A stretch of 27,464 bases of DNA. Origin: Bacteroidaceae bacterium. Lineage in GTDB: Bacteria > Bacteroidota > Bacteroidia > Bacteroidales > Bacteroidaceae. The notes beneath the pieces are model-generated. The model was given only the letters and a program-made list of their open reading frames with translations. It had not been told where the DNA came from and ran no database searches. A program made the position numbers and the translations under genes. The DNA lies in assembly GCA_900765575.1 (NCBI GenBank), contig CAAFRW010000039.1:1-27464 (forward strand), written 5' to 3'. Shown here piece by piece: positions 15,288 through 23,240 of the stretch. Position 1 is the first letter of the stretch. Each line of letters starts with the position of its first letter.

Positions 15288-16913
15288 TTAGAATCTTACC
15301 CCTAAGGTAAGCAACACACGACTCTTGTCGTCTTTCATCTTTGTTGCCGGCAAAGAAGCATCGTCGTATGAGTAGAAGTCAGACTTCTGAGTATTATAAA
15401 CGTATGCCATATCCGCATAGAAATTATTCAGCTTATAGCCTAATCCAACGGTAAAAGTATTGGTAGCCATGCCGTTTGCATATTGCGTATCGGTACGTGT
15501 AGTATAAGGTGAAAGCTCTTTGTAAGCGTTTTTGTTATACATGGCACTGCTATAGTTGTAACCGGCACGGATACTGAATTCGGGCACCAACTTGGCTTCC
15601 ACTCCTAAACGAAGTGTGTGCACTCCTTTTAAATCTTCCTTAATAAAGCTGTTTTGGGTTACCATATAACTGTCTTCATATCCATCGCCATTCTTCAACT
15701 TGGCCGAGGAGTAATCGGCATACTCATACTCTGCTCCCAAAGCTACAGATGTGCCAATGGTATATCCGGCGCTTACATTGAATTTCCACGGGGTTGTTAA
15801 CTCATAGTCGTTTACTACATTGCCTCCCCAACCATCGTATGAATCGGTTTCAGCATTGTATCGTTCTATTTGGTTACTTTCATTCAGCATATCAAACTCC
15901 GAACGTAAACGAGCCGAGTAACTTTCGGTCAGCGAATACCAAGTAGGCGTATGTACGGCAAAACCCAAACGCAACGGCGAATATTCAAACGGGCGTACAA
16001 TGAATCCTAGTTTTAAATCTACACCGGAACCGTCTGTTTTATACCAATGTTCGAAAGAATAGCTTGCGCCCAAATCGCCCGCATCACTTTCTCTATAAAG
16101 GTCCTCACCGTAAACCGAATAACGGGAATAGTCCACATCATACGCTCCTACGGTTAAACCGAAGTAAAAACGGTCTTCCACATTGAAAGAGACATTAAAA
16201 TCATACACGTTTACACCGCCTTTCGTTTCGCTGCGGTAACTGGCATAATCACCATTCCAACCATAGAACCAATCTTCTTTCGTTCCATCTTCGTTGGTAA
16301 CCTTTGCCGCATCCACCAATCCGGTACGTCCACCCATTACGCTCAACCAGCCAAAGCGGTCATTCTCATAAGCCTTATATTCTTCATTCATCGGAAGACT
16401 AATCATATCCATGAAGCTATTGTATGAAGCTCCACTCTGTGCTGTCTGAAAAGCCATGTATTGTGTTTGGGAAGCTCCTTGCATATTGCCCTGCATGGCA
16501 AAACGCTTATTGAAATTGTTCTGCTTGCGGTAGTTGAAACCAAAGTTTACAAAACGCAGGGAGGTGTTGTTTCCCACCTTATTGCTATATACGAATCCAA
16601 TCTGGTCGAAAGACAAACGCGAACGGCTGTCCTTAGTCGTCATTCCATTAAAGGTACCTTTCGACTGGATATCATTGTAACTCATACTTACCGCAATATC
16701 ATTGCTACGGTAAATTCCAATGCCGGCCGGGTTCGTTCCCATGGTGGTTATATCGCCTCCAAGAGCTCCCATCGCACCGCCCATTCCTACAAAACGGGCC
16801 GTACCATTCAACTCGGTTTTCATTATCGGAGTAATATCATATACAGTTTGGGCATGCAATCCGGCACCTAGGGCCAATGCTCCCATTGCTAAAATCAACT
16901 TATTTTTTCTCAT
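15288..16913 (-). CDS. OmpP1/FadL-family outer membrane protein ('hemin receptor'-type)
   Basis: A 541-residue protein with a signal peptide (MRKNKLILAMGALALGAGLHAQ). The FadL/OmpP1 N-terminal plug pattern follows: TARFVGMGGAMGALGGDITT, then MGTNPAGIGIYRSNDI, with the NPAG motif typical of this transport superfamily. The rest is beta-barrel, with many aromatic strands, and ends at LLTLGVRF, whose terminal Phe is the usual outer-membrane sorting signal. FadL-type barrels move hydrophobic compounds. Bacteroides members are often labelled hemin receptor without proof. It is the second gene of a two-gene unit, 31 nt after the low-complexity protein. Confidence 0.9.
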   Translation of the reverse strand: MRKNKLILAMGALALGAGLHAQTVYDITPIMKTELNGTARFVGMGGAMGALGGDITTMGTNPAGIGIYRSNDIAVSMSYNDIQSKGTFNGMTTKDSRSRLSFDQIGFVYSNKVGNNTSLRFVNFGFNYRKQNNFNKRFAMQGNMQGASQTQYMAFQTAQSGASYNSFMDMISLPMNEEYKAYENDRFGWLSVMGGRTGLVDAAKVTNEDGTKEDWFYGWNGDYASYRSETKGGVNVYDFNVSFNVEDRFYFGLTVGAYDVDYSRYSVYGEDLYRESDAGDLGASYSFEHWYKTDGSGVDLKLGFIVRPFEYSPLRLGFAVHTPTWYSLTESYSARLRSEFDMLNESNQIERYNAETDSYDGWGGNVVNDYELTTPWKFNVSAGYTIGTSVALGAEYEYADYSSAKLKNGDGYEDSYMVTQNSFIKEDLKGVHTLRLGVEAKLVPEFSIRAGYNYSSAMYNKNAYKELSPYTTRTDTQYANGMATNTFTVGLGYKLNNFYADMAYVYNTQKSDFYSYDDASLPATKMKDDKSRVLLTLGVRF

Positions 16914-16944
16914 AATTATATCTCTTTAGGTTTTTGTCCATCCA

Positions 16945-18285
16945 TTATCTTCTACTACGTCCACCACCGGAACGGGAACCGCCACTGCTCGTGCCGCTAC
17001 TCCGGCTGCTGCTGCCCGAACTAAATCCGGAAGAACGTACGGAGCTACCCGAATCGTAAGAACGGGAACTATTGTTCTGGTAAGAAGAATTGCGTTCACG
17101 AGTAGTCCGGTTACTATTATAATTAGAGTTAGAATTAGAACTACGTGTGCTGCTCGGACGCGAATAAGTGTTACTGTTAGAGCGAACACTGTTCGGACGT
17201 ACATAAGAAGAAGTAGAGCGAACGGTCGATGTGCCACTGTTGCTTCCGCTATTGAAACGGTCTCCCCGTGTTCCACTTGTTGACGGACGCACTGAAGATG
17301 AGCTCTGATTGCTTGTGCTGCGATATCCCTGCACGCCGTTAAAGCGTCCGGAAGAAGGCGAATCGCTCGACCCATTGACACGTGTTCCCGAATAACGGTT
17401 ACCATTGCTACCGCTGTTTCCTTTTACAGATGTACCACTGAAACGAGTGCCGGAATTGAAACGATTGTTCCGGTCGTGCCCCCTTTGTGCTGTAGCCGGA
17501 CGGTCGTTAGGACGATAACTCGGACGTCCGAAATGGCCGCCGCCTCCGCCGCCCCAGCCCCATGACGGACCGTGTGCATACCAATGATTGTGGTAGAACG
17601 GGTCGTACCAACCGCCCCATCCCCAAGATGGGCCGTAACCCCAATTCCATCCCCAGCCCCAACTGTAGTAGGGAGAGTAACGCCAAGAGTTCCATCCCCA
17701 GCCCCATGAGCCAAAGGAATTAAAACGCCAGTCCCACCACAAACGGTTACTGAAAGTCGGGAAAATATAAGCATACATGCCATCGTCATACACATTCCAG
17801 TCCCAAGGAACATAAGATTGCGCATATACAATGTCCCAATACAACGGGCTGCTTACCGGTATGGCATACCGCGGATTCTGGAAACGAATCAGTCGCACCG
17901 CATATTCATAATCATCCTGCGAACCCTCAAAACCATTTACCCATTCACCTCTCAGGTCGCTGTCTTCGCGTTCATCAATATACAGCGTGTCGTTCTCCAT
18001 CGAAAACTTATTCTCTTGTGCCGAATAGCGACGGTTGTATTCGTCCACATCCCGCACATTTCCTTTTTTATCACGCACCACCACGGTCGAAGCGTTAGGC
18101 GCCCAAACATTTACCTGTCCGCCGGAGGAAACCTTTACCTCCTTCACAGGTTCTTTCACAGTAGTCGTAGTCGTCTTTTGCTTACTCTTCTTCGGAGTAT
18201 AATACAAATCATCGTCTACGCTCTGAGCCGAAACTACCCATGGTAGCATGGCCAACAATAACGATACGAATACAGTTCTTTTCAT
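16945..18285 (-). CDS. Secreted W/G/Y-rich and S/R/N-rich low-complexity protein
   Basis: A 446-residue protein with a signal peptide (MKRTVFVSLLLAMLPWVVSAQ). Residues 21-175 are ordinary and acidic (DEREDSDLRGEWVNGFEG, then YAVRLIRFQNPRYA). Residues about 181-250 are extremely rich in Trp, Gly and Tyr (runs such as GSWGWGWNSW, and a six-Gly run). Residues about 251-446 are almost entirely Ser, Arg, Asn, Gly and Thr, ending SGGGRSRR, with very few Lys or acidic residues and no Cys. Proteins of this type have sometimes been labelled 'vitellogenin II precursor' in Bacteroides, a composition-based name with no functional meaning. The long repetitive DNA also keeps other frames open, but the signal peptide and clean neighbours support this frame. 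It is probably exported and partly disordered, and co-transcribed with the OmpP1-like gene. Confidence 0.87.
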   Translation of the reverse strand: MKRTVFVSLLLAMLPWVVSAQSVDDDLYYTPKKSKQKTTTTTVKEPVKEVKVSSGGQVNVWAPNASTVVVRDKKGNVRDVDEYNRRYSAQENKFSMENDTLYIDEREDSDLRGEWVNGFEGSQDDYEYAVRLIRFQNPRYAIPVSSPLYWDIVYAQSYVPWDWNVYDDGMYAYIFPTFSNRLWWDWRFNSFGSWGWGWNSWRYSPYYSWGWGWNWGYGPSWGWGGWYDPFYHNHWYAHGPSWGWGGGGGGHFGRPSYRPNDRPATAQRGHDRNNRFNSGTRFSGTSVKGNSGSNGNRYSGTRVNGSSDSPSSGRFNGVQGYRSTSNQSSSSVRPSTSGTRGDRFNSGSNSGTSTVRSTSSYVRPNSVRSNSNTYSRPSSTRSSNSNSNYNSNRTTRERNSSYQNNSSRSYDSGSSVRSSGFSSGSSSRSSGTSSGGSRSGGGRSRR

Positions 18286-18329
18286 TGTTATTTCTTTGTT
18301 TAAAGTGTTATTACCTTTTTTATCTGGTG

Positions 18330-18337
18330 CAAAGATA
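18330..18337 (-). promoter_or_regulatory. -7 element of the low-complexity protein/OmpP1-like operon
   Basis: Minus-strand TATCTTTG is an exact TAnnTTTG match, 45 nt upstream of the start at 18285. A leader of about 37 nt is expected. Confidence 0.6.
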
Positions 18338-18359
18338 AAAGGGGATTTCTATAAGAAAC

Positions 18360-18398
18360 AGGGATTTTCCCTATTTGTTGATAGGGGTTTCCCTATTT
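18360..18398 (-). promoter_or_regulatory. Operator-like pair of repeats upstream of the promoter
   Basis: TCCCTATTT occurs at 18368-18376 and 18390-18398, exactly 22 bp apart. Each copy lies in a small palindrome: AGGGATTTTCCCT (18360-18372) and ATAGGGGTTTCCCTAT (18381-18396). The pair sits immediately upstream of the minus-strand -7 element, where activators usually bind. Two 9-bp direct repeats about two helical turns apart is the layout used by LytTR-type regulators, but the regulator here is unknown. Confidence 0.5.
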
Positions 18399-18631
18399 TA
18401 TACATCCAGCCTTATCAAAACCGAAAACGGGGAACCGACCGGTAAACCAGAGATGAAACGTTCACCTCCTATCCCAGTGGAAGGCGATTGTCTACTAGTT
18501 TGAGGGATAAAGAACGAACAAGCAAACAATTGATAAACACAGAATACTCTTTTTTGTCAAACCTTATCAGGCATAAAACCGTATGTATATCTACTGAATT
18601 CAGGTTCGTACAATGCACTGTTGTGACAGCA

Positions 18632-18768
18632 GGCTTGGCACAAGTGTGACACATACTTATGTCACAACCATGCCAACGGCTTGGCACAAGTGTGACACAT
18701 ACCTATGTCACAACCATGCCAACAGCTTGGCACAAGCGTGACACTAGCATCTGTCATAACCATAGCGT
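18632..18768. repeat. Three-copy 46-bp tandem repeat of nested palindromes
   Basis: Copies start at 18632, 18678 and 18724. The first two are nearly identical and the third is diverged. Within a copy TTGGCA and TGCCAA form an outer inverted repeat, enclosing GTGACA and TGTCAC as an inner one. At the junctions TGCCAA-CGGC-TTGGCA gives alternative hairpins between copies. There are no unique spacers, so it is not a CRISPR array. It lies about 200 bp upstream of prmA. The function is unknown. Confidence 0.85.
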
Positions 18769-18938
18769 AGCATTACACCTAAGGATAGAAGCTATTGTTA
18801 ATGTACTTAAGAGCCGCTATGGATATGGGAATAGCATAACGCCCGCCCACTATATAAATAGAGGTATAAACAGAAACCGTCACTTCTCCTTTCGGTGACT
18901 TCTTGCCTTCATCTACCCCGTATCTCATTTTTTATCCT

Positions 18939-18946
18939 TATTTTTG
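18939..18946 (+). promoter_or_regulatory. -7 promoter element of prmA
   Basis: TATTTTTG matches TAnnTTTG exactly, ends 19 nt before the ATG at 18966, and argues against the longer TTG-started frame. Confidence 0.6.
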
Positions 18947-18965
18947 CACACAAAAAGTAAAAGTC

Positions 18966-19811
18966 ATGAAATATCTTGAAGTAACATTCCGCACACAACC
19001 TTGTAACGAAACGGTAACCGATGTCCTATCCGCTCTTTGTGGAGATATTGGTTTTGAAAGTTTTATGGAAGCCGAAAATGGAATAAAAGGCTACATACAA
19101 GAAGCCCTTTATAATGAAGATGCGCTAAGAGGTATGTTGGAAAACTTTCCGATGGAAAATACAGAAATCTCTTTCGAGGCAGTACCACAGGAAGACAAGG
19201 ATTGGAACGAAGAGTGGGAAAAGAATTTCTTCCAACCTATAATTCTCGACAACCGATGTGTGATACACAGTACTTTTCATAAGAATGTACCCCAAGCCGA
19301 ATATGATATTCTCATTAATCCGCAAATGGCTTTCGGTACGGGTCATCATGAGACTACCAGCCTCATCCTCGGTGAATTGTTAGATGCTGATTTGCAAGGT
19401 AAGTCACTGTTAGACATGGGATGCGGGACCTCTATCTTAGCTATTCTTGCCGCCATGCGGGGAGCCGGCCCCATTACAGCTATCGACATTGACGACTGGT
19501 GTGGGTCCAACTCAAAAGATAACATCCAATTGAACCATATAACCAACATCACCGTAGAATTGGGCGACGCTTCTTCTTTAAAAGGACGTTCACCGTTCGA
19601 CATCATTATTGCCAACATCAACCGCAACATCTTGTTGAATGATATGGCGCAATATGTTTCGTGCATGCATCCGGGTTCGGAAATATACATGAGTGGATTT
19701 TATGTAGAGGATATTCCGTTCATCCGTGCCAAAGGAGAAGAACTGGGATTACGCTTCCTGCATTACAAGGAGAAAAACAATTGGGCTGCTGTGAAATTGA
19801 TTAAAGCATAA
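18966..19811 (+). CDS. prmA: Ribosomal protein L11 methyltransferase
   Basis: A 281-residue cytosolic protein matching PrmA, which trimethylates ribosomal protein L11 using SAM. Motifs: INPQMAFGTGHHETT at about residues 117-131 (the PrmA signature), the SAM-binding loop LLDMGCGTSILAI at 148-160, AIDIDDWC at 172-179, and DIIIANINRNILL at 212-224. An N-terminal beta-alpha domain (residues 1-85) fits the L11-recognition domain. The start at 18966 is chosen over an in-frame TTG at 18903 because the -7 element lies between them and MKYLEVTFRT is the family-like N-terminus. It stands alone on its strand. Confidence 0.93.
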   Translation: MKYLEVTFRTQPCNETVTDVLSALCGDIGFESFMEAENGIKGYIQEALYNEDALRGMLENFPMENTEISFEAVPQEDKDWNEEWEKNFFQPIILDNRCVIHSTFHKNVPQAEYDILINPQMAFGTGHHETTSLILGELLDADLQGKSLLDMGCGTSILAILAAMRGAGPITAIDIDDWCGSNSKDNIQLNHITNITVELGDASSLKGRSPFDIIIANINRNILLNDMAQYVSCMHPGSEIYMSGFYVEDIPFIRAKGEELGLRFLHYKEKNNWAAVKLIKA

Positions 19812-19901
19812 TGGGTTATACAATCAAAAGCTTTTGAAACGCGTCACCAATGTTTTACAACTAATGCGAATCAGTAGTTAAAGGAGTTACTAGCCCACAA
19901 A

Positions 19902-20225
19902 CGGGCTGAGGAGTGAAAGCTTGAAAGTACCCAAAATAGTACATAGCGTACATAAAGAAAGGTGTATTATACTTTATCCTATTTAACTCCCAAGCGAAGC
20001 GATAACTCCTTTAACTTCCGATATATATAACTTATTATAAAGCGTTTATTATAAGTTTAAAAGCATCATAAACGCTTCACCAAACAACATTTAACCTGAA
20101 TAATTCATACTCAGGAGTTATACAAGTTAACGGAGTTATCTTAGTAAGCTCTATACACGAAATTTCGTAAAAGAAACACAACGGTTATCAGTCCATAAGC
20201 GGGCAGAGGAGTGAAAGCCTGATAG
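19902..20225. repeat. 26-bp imperfect direct repeat, two copies
   Basis: Copy one (19902-19927) and copy two (20200-20225) share CGGGCnGAGGAGTGAAAGC followed by a similar TGAnAG end. Just upstream, both have a segment able to pair with the GGGC: AGCCC in copy one, GTCC with a wobble in copy two. In copy two TTATCAG (20185-20191) can also close an outer stem with CTGATAG (20219-20225). The feature spans both copies and the DNA between. Confidence 0.6.
20030..20077. repeat. Mutually exclusive hairpins
   Basis: ACTTATTATAAA (20030-20041) pairs with TTTATTATAAGT (20045-20056), 12 bp with one mismatch and a 3-nt loop. Alternatively AAGCGTTTA (20040-20048) pairs perfectly with TAAACGCTT (20069-20077). 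The two structures share bases and cannot coexist. Being between convergent genes, they may serve 3'-end formation. Confidence 0.6.
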
Positions 20226-20297
20226 TTTTACGCCGACAATACAGCGGACACCGGTTCTAACTCCTCCAACTCCTTATTGTTCTCTACATCCTTCATG

Positions 20298-21197
20298 TTA
20301 TTGCGAATCGCCCTCTTTCTCTTGAATAGTCATTTGAAGCAGTTCCTGCAAATCGCCATTAAACACATTCATATCCACATTCCCTTTAATGCCGGTAAGC
20401 TCACCGTTATCCCGATGCTGCCAAAAAGCCCATTTCCCTTTATACTCAAGCGTATCCACCTCATAATGGGCTATCCAGAAAGGATAAGTATTTAATAGAG
20501 AATCGGAAAGATAGTTTTCTTTAAAACGGAAAGAAGCATAAAGAATGGGCTTTACACCATAATGCTCCTCCACGATACGAAGCCAGTTCTTCACCTCTAT
20601 ACGCAACGAATCGTCACCATACTTTCCACGACGCTCCACATCCAGCACCGGAGGCAAATCATGTGGTTCCAACTTCACATTCTTTATATAGAACTCCGCT
20701 TGCTTAGATGCCGGAGAAAGAGGACTGAAGAAATGGTATGCGCCACGGATAAAACCGTTCTCCCGGGCATCGGCAAAGTTCTGCTGGAAAGTCTCATCCA
20801 ACATATCAGACCCCTCCGTAGCCTTCATGATAACAAAATGCAGAACATTCCCTTTATACTTGTCATCTCCCAACTTCACCCAATCTATTTCTCCCTGATG
20901 GTGAGAGATATCGATGCCATGGATTGCCGGCCGATAGAAATAAATCTCTTCCGTATTCCAACGATATAAATAAGGACGAATAAAAAAGAGGTAAAGCGCT
21001 ACGGCATACGCCGCAACAATGATTCCCGAAATAAGCCAAATGACCCAACGTGGTTTATTGGCGTACCACTCAAGAAGAACATTCTTCTTTTTCTTCCTAC
21101 GCCGGGGAGTGCGTGAAGCCGGACGCTTGGGAGTCGTCGCTTTACGAGGCTTGCGTACCGGTTTATTCACCGCATCGAGAGGATTTCTTTTTACCAT
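20298..21197 (-). CDS. Membrane-anchored GH25 family lysozyme
   Basis: A 299-residue protein. Residues 1-48 are a strongly basic, proline-containing tail (many Lys/Arg, ending PRRRKKKKN then LLEWYANKPR). Residues about 50-73 form one transmembrane helix (WVIWLISGIIVAAYAVALYL). Residues about 90-290 are a GH25 domain: GIDISHHQG (Asp96), IMKATEG, GAYHFF, PVLDVE (catalytic-type Asp186 and Glu188), FWIAHYE, AFWQH and VDMNVFNG. GH25 enzymes cut the MurNAc-GlcNAc bond of peptidoglycan. By the positive-inside rule the basic tail is cytoplasmic and the enzyme faces the periplasm as an anchored hydrolase. It has its own -7 element at 21250-21257. Confidence 0.92.
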   Translation of the reverse strand: MVKRNPLDAVNKPVRKPRKATTPKRPASRTPRRRKKKKNVLLEWYANKPRWVIWLISGIIVAAYAVALYLFFIRPYLYRWNTEEIYFYRPAIHGIDISHHQGEIDWVKLGDDKYKGNVLHFVIMKATEGSDMLDETFQQNFADARENGFIRGAYHFFSPLSPASKQAEFYIKNVKLEPHDLPPVLDVERRGKYGDDSLRIEVKNWLRIVEEHYGVKPILYASFRFKENYLSDSLLNTYPFWIAHYEVDTLEYKGKWAFWQHRDNGELTGIKGNVDMNVFNGDLQELLQMTIQEKEGDSQ

Positions 21198-21249
21198 AGT
21201 TTATATGCAGATTCATGCAGACAGGTGCAGATTCATTTCTGTGACCGCA

Positions 21250-21257
21250 CAAAATTA
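21250..21257 (-). promoter_or_regulatory. -7 element of the GH25 gene
   Basis: Minus-strand TAATTTTG matches TAnnTTTG, about 53 nt upstream of the start at 21197. A 10-bp direct repeat GCAGATTCAT lies in the presumed leader (near 21212 and 21227). Confidence 0.45.
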
Positions 21258-21470
21258 CAAAAATTACACAGACAATTAAAATTTCAAGTCATCGACTCTT
21301 CACTTTAATCATCTGTGTAATTCTCTATTTATATAAGTTCCGTTAGTCTAATAAAGAAGCTATCAACTCTCTTTAAAGAAGCTCGGGAGTTAAAGTTCAA
21401 TCATTTTTCATCTCCTTCACTTACCTCTTTAGTCTCTATCTTCTTTCTAACTTCACCTTATTATACTAAA

Positions 21471-23111
21471 TTATTTCGCATTTTCCAGCAATAAAGTCTT
21501 AGTAGGCTGGTCGCACACTTCTGCCGGACCAAAATACTGTATCGGACCCGGATATACATAATCCGTTTCAATAGCCCAACGCTCACGCTGTGCGGCAAAA
21601 GCTTTAAACGGCGCACCGTCCAACTTCACCAATGCTTTCTGAATAACCGGCTTCATTTCTCCGTTACGACGTTCCATGTTCATCATCATGGTAATAGGCA
21701 CACCGCCTGCAATCCATTCATCAGCCGGAGCCGTTGTGTTACGGACAGAAGACATGTATCCGGTTTTTCCTTCAGCAACCAACATCGAGGCTGTATATCC
21801 CAAAGAATAACAGTAATCCGCATCATAATTGGAAGGAGCAGCGCAACGGCCTTCATAGCCGAAGAAGTGATGCTGTGTAGCAAACTTACCCACATACTTA
21901 CCTTCAGCAGCCCATTTAGCCAACTTCTTACCTACCATATCAGATAACAGTTTCTCTGTTTCAATCTGCGAAACCTGTACATTTCCATGCGGGTCACGGT
22001 CGAGTGTCAATTGCTTGGCTACGCCTTCGGGAAGGCTTTCATAGATTCTTGCATTCACTTCGGACAACTTAGAAATAATCCACTCACGTTGAGCAGACTT
22101 CTTAATCATGGCAAAATCTTTATTCTTCGCCAACAGTTCATTCAGCTCTGCTATCAGGTCACGAATAGCCGGAATAAACTCAATCACTCCTTCGGGAATC
22201 AAAACCGTACCGAAGTTATGACCTTCCGCAGCCCGATTGGCAACAATCTGCGCCACATAAGTCACCACATCATCCAATGACATATTCTTAGCTTCAATCT
22301 CTTCCGAAATCAAACAAACATTCGGTTGTGTCTGCAAAGCACATTCCAAGGCAATATGCGAAGCCGAACGTCCCATCAACTTAATAAAATGCCAATACTT
22401 ACGAGACGAGTTACAATCACGCTGAATGTTTCCAATCACCTCTGAGTATACTTTACAAGCCGTGTCAAAGCCAAACGAAGTTTCAATCATCTCATTTTTC
22501 AAATCGCCGTCAATTGTTTTCGGGCAACCGATAACCTGAACACCGGCCTTCTTCGCCGCATAATATTCAGCCAGAATACAAGCGTTGGTATTGGAATCAT
22601 CACCGCCGATAATCACTAAAGCAGAAATGCCCAATTCTTTTAAGATTTCCAATCCCTTCTCGAACTGCTCTTCCTTGTCCAGCTTCGTACGTCCCGAACC
22701 AATAATATCAAAACCTCCCGTATTGCGATACTCATCAATAATGTCGGCAGTAAGCTCCATATATTGATGGTCTACCAATCCACCGGGACCTAAAATAAAA
22801 CCGAACAAACGACTCTCTTTATTTAAGGTTTTAATACCATCAAATAAACCGGAAATCACATTGTGTCCCCCGGGAGCCTGTCCACCGGAAAGAATTACTC
22901 CCACATTGATTGCGGGATATTCCATCTTCTGCCCTTCGGTAAAACGAATAATAGGCATTCCATACGTATTAGGGAATAAACTTTTAATTTCTTTTTGGTC
23001 GGCAACAGACTCTGTAGCCTCTCCTACTTCAGTTTTTACAGCACCTTTCAACGCTTTGGGGAGTTTAGGCTGATAAGAAGCCCTTGCTATTTGTAATGCA
23101 CTTTTTGTCAT
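21471..23111 (-). CDS. pfp: Diphosphate--fructose-6-phosphate 1-phosphotransferase (PPi-PFK)
   Basis: A 546-residue cytosolic enzyme that interconverts fructose 6-phosphate and fructose 1,6-bisphosphate using pyrophosphate. Motifs: GVILSGGQAPGGHNVI near residues 71-86, GGDDS at 169-173 (the second Asp is the mark of PPi use, ATP enzymes having Gly), PKTIDGD at 197-203 (Lys-Thr-Ile-Asp as in PPi enzymes), and MGRSASHIALECALQ at 246-260. The length fits the long PFP clade seen in plants, spirochaetes and Bacteroidetes. The start at 23111 (MTKSALQIAR) is preferred over an in-frame TTG at 23153. It is divergent from the small protein gene at 23241. Confidence 0.94.
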   Translation of the reverse strand: MTKSALQIARASYQPKLPKALKGAVKTEVGEATESVADQKEIKSLFPNTYGMPIIRFTEGQKMEYPAINVGVILSGGQAPGGHNVISGLFDGIKTLNKESRLFGFILGPGGLVDHQYMELTADIIDEYRNTGGFDIIGSGRTKLDKEEQFEKGLEILKELGISALVIIGGDDSNTNACILAEYYAAKKAGVQVIGCPKTIDGDLKNEMIETSFGFDTACKVYSEVIGNIQRDCNSSRKYWHFIKLMGRSASHIALECALQTQPNVCLISEEIEAKNMSLDDVVTYVAQIVANRAAEGHNFGTVLIPEGVIEFIPAIRDLIAELNELLAKNKDFAMIKKSAQREWIISKLSEVNARIYESLPEGVAKQLTLDRDPHGNVQVSQIETEKLLSDMVGKKLAKWAAEGKYVGKFATQHHFFGYEGRCAAPSNYDADYCYSLGYTASMLVAEGKTGYMSSVRNTTAPADEWIAGGVPITMMMNMERRNGEMKPVIQKALVKLDGAPFKAFAAQRERWAIETDYVYPGPIQYFGPAEVCDQPTKTLLLENAK

Positions 23112-23191
23112 AAAATCAACTATTTTGTATCGAATAAAGTTTAACGCGAGCAAATTTCGCGCATTTTTCTGATATATAAAAATAAATTGAG

Positions 23192-23199
23192 TACCTTTA
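23192..23199 (+). promoter_or_regulatory. Possible -7 element for the small protein/acyltransferase pair
   Basis: TACCTTTA differs from TAnnTTTG only at the last base and lies 41 nt upstream of the ATG at 23241. Confidence 0.3.
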
Positions 23200-23240
23200 C
23201 ACCTGAAAACAACAAGTATTAACTTAATACATGCATAAAT

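Larger units (their letters stand above)
18286..18965. other. Divergent intergenic region with operator-like repeats and a palindromic tandem array
   Basis: A 680-nt spacer between divergent genes. From left to right it holds a minus-strand -7 element (18330-18337), paired 9-bp repeats spaced 22 bp (18360-18398), unassigned AT-rich DNA (about 18400-18620), a 46-bp tandem array (18632-18768), more unassigned DNA, and the prmA -7 element (18939-18946). No credible gene is seen; a frame through the tandem array is repeat-driven. Confidence 0.7.
19812..20297. other. Long convergent spacer packed with repeats and competing hairpins
   Basis: This 486-nt gap between the ends of prmA and the lysozyme gene has no credible gene. 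It holds a 26-bp imperfect direct repeat (19902-19927 and 20200-20225), two mutually exclusive hairpins (20030-20077), and several GGAGTT/AACTCC words (near 19883, 19985, 20004, 20113, 20131, 20259, 20268) like those common in Bacteroides intergenic repeats. Confidence 0.7.

Noticed and set aside
16926..17831. Alternative minus-strand frames inside the low-complexity gene (16926-17405 and 17424-17831)
   Set aside because: They stay open because of biased Ser/Arg/Gly codon use. Only the 16945-18285 frame has a signal peptide and an intact upstream region.
18632..18768. Possible CRISPR array
   Set aside because: Repeats are directly adjacent with no unique spacers, there are only three copies, and no cas genes are present.
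18659..18898. A 79-codon frame through the 46-bp tandem array
   Set aside because: Its apparent protein repeats only mirror the DNA repeat, and it has no neighbour, promoter or domain support.
18903..18965. N-terminal extension of PrmA from a TTG codon
   Set aside because: The extension overlaps the -7 promoter element and adds residues unlike the family N-terminus. ATG at 18966 fits better.
23112..23153. N-terminal extension of PPi-PFK from a TTG codon
   Set aside because: The ATG at 23111 gives a family-like start, and the extra residues have no support.
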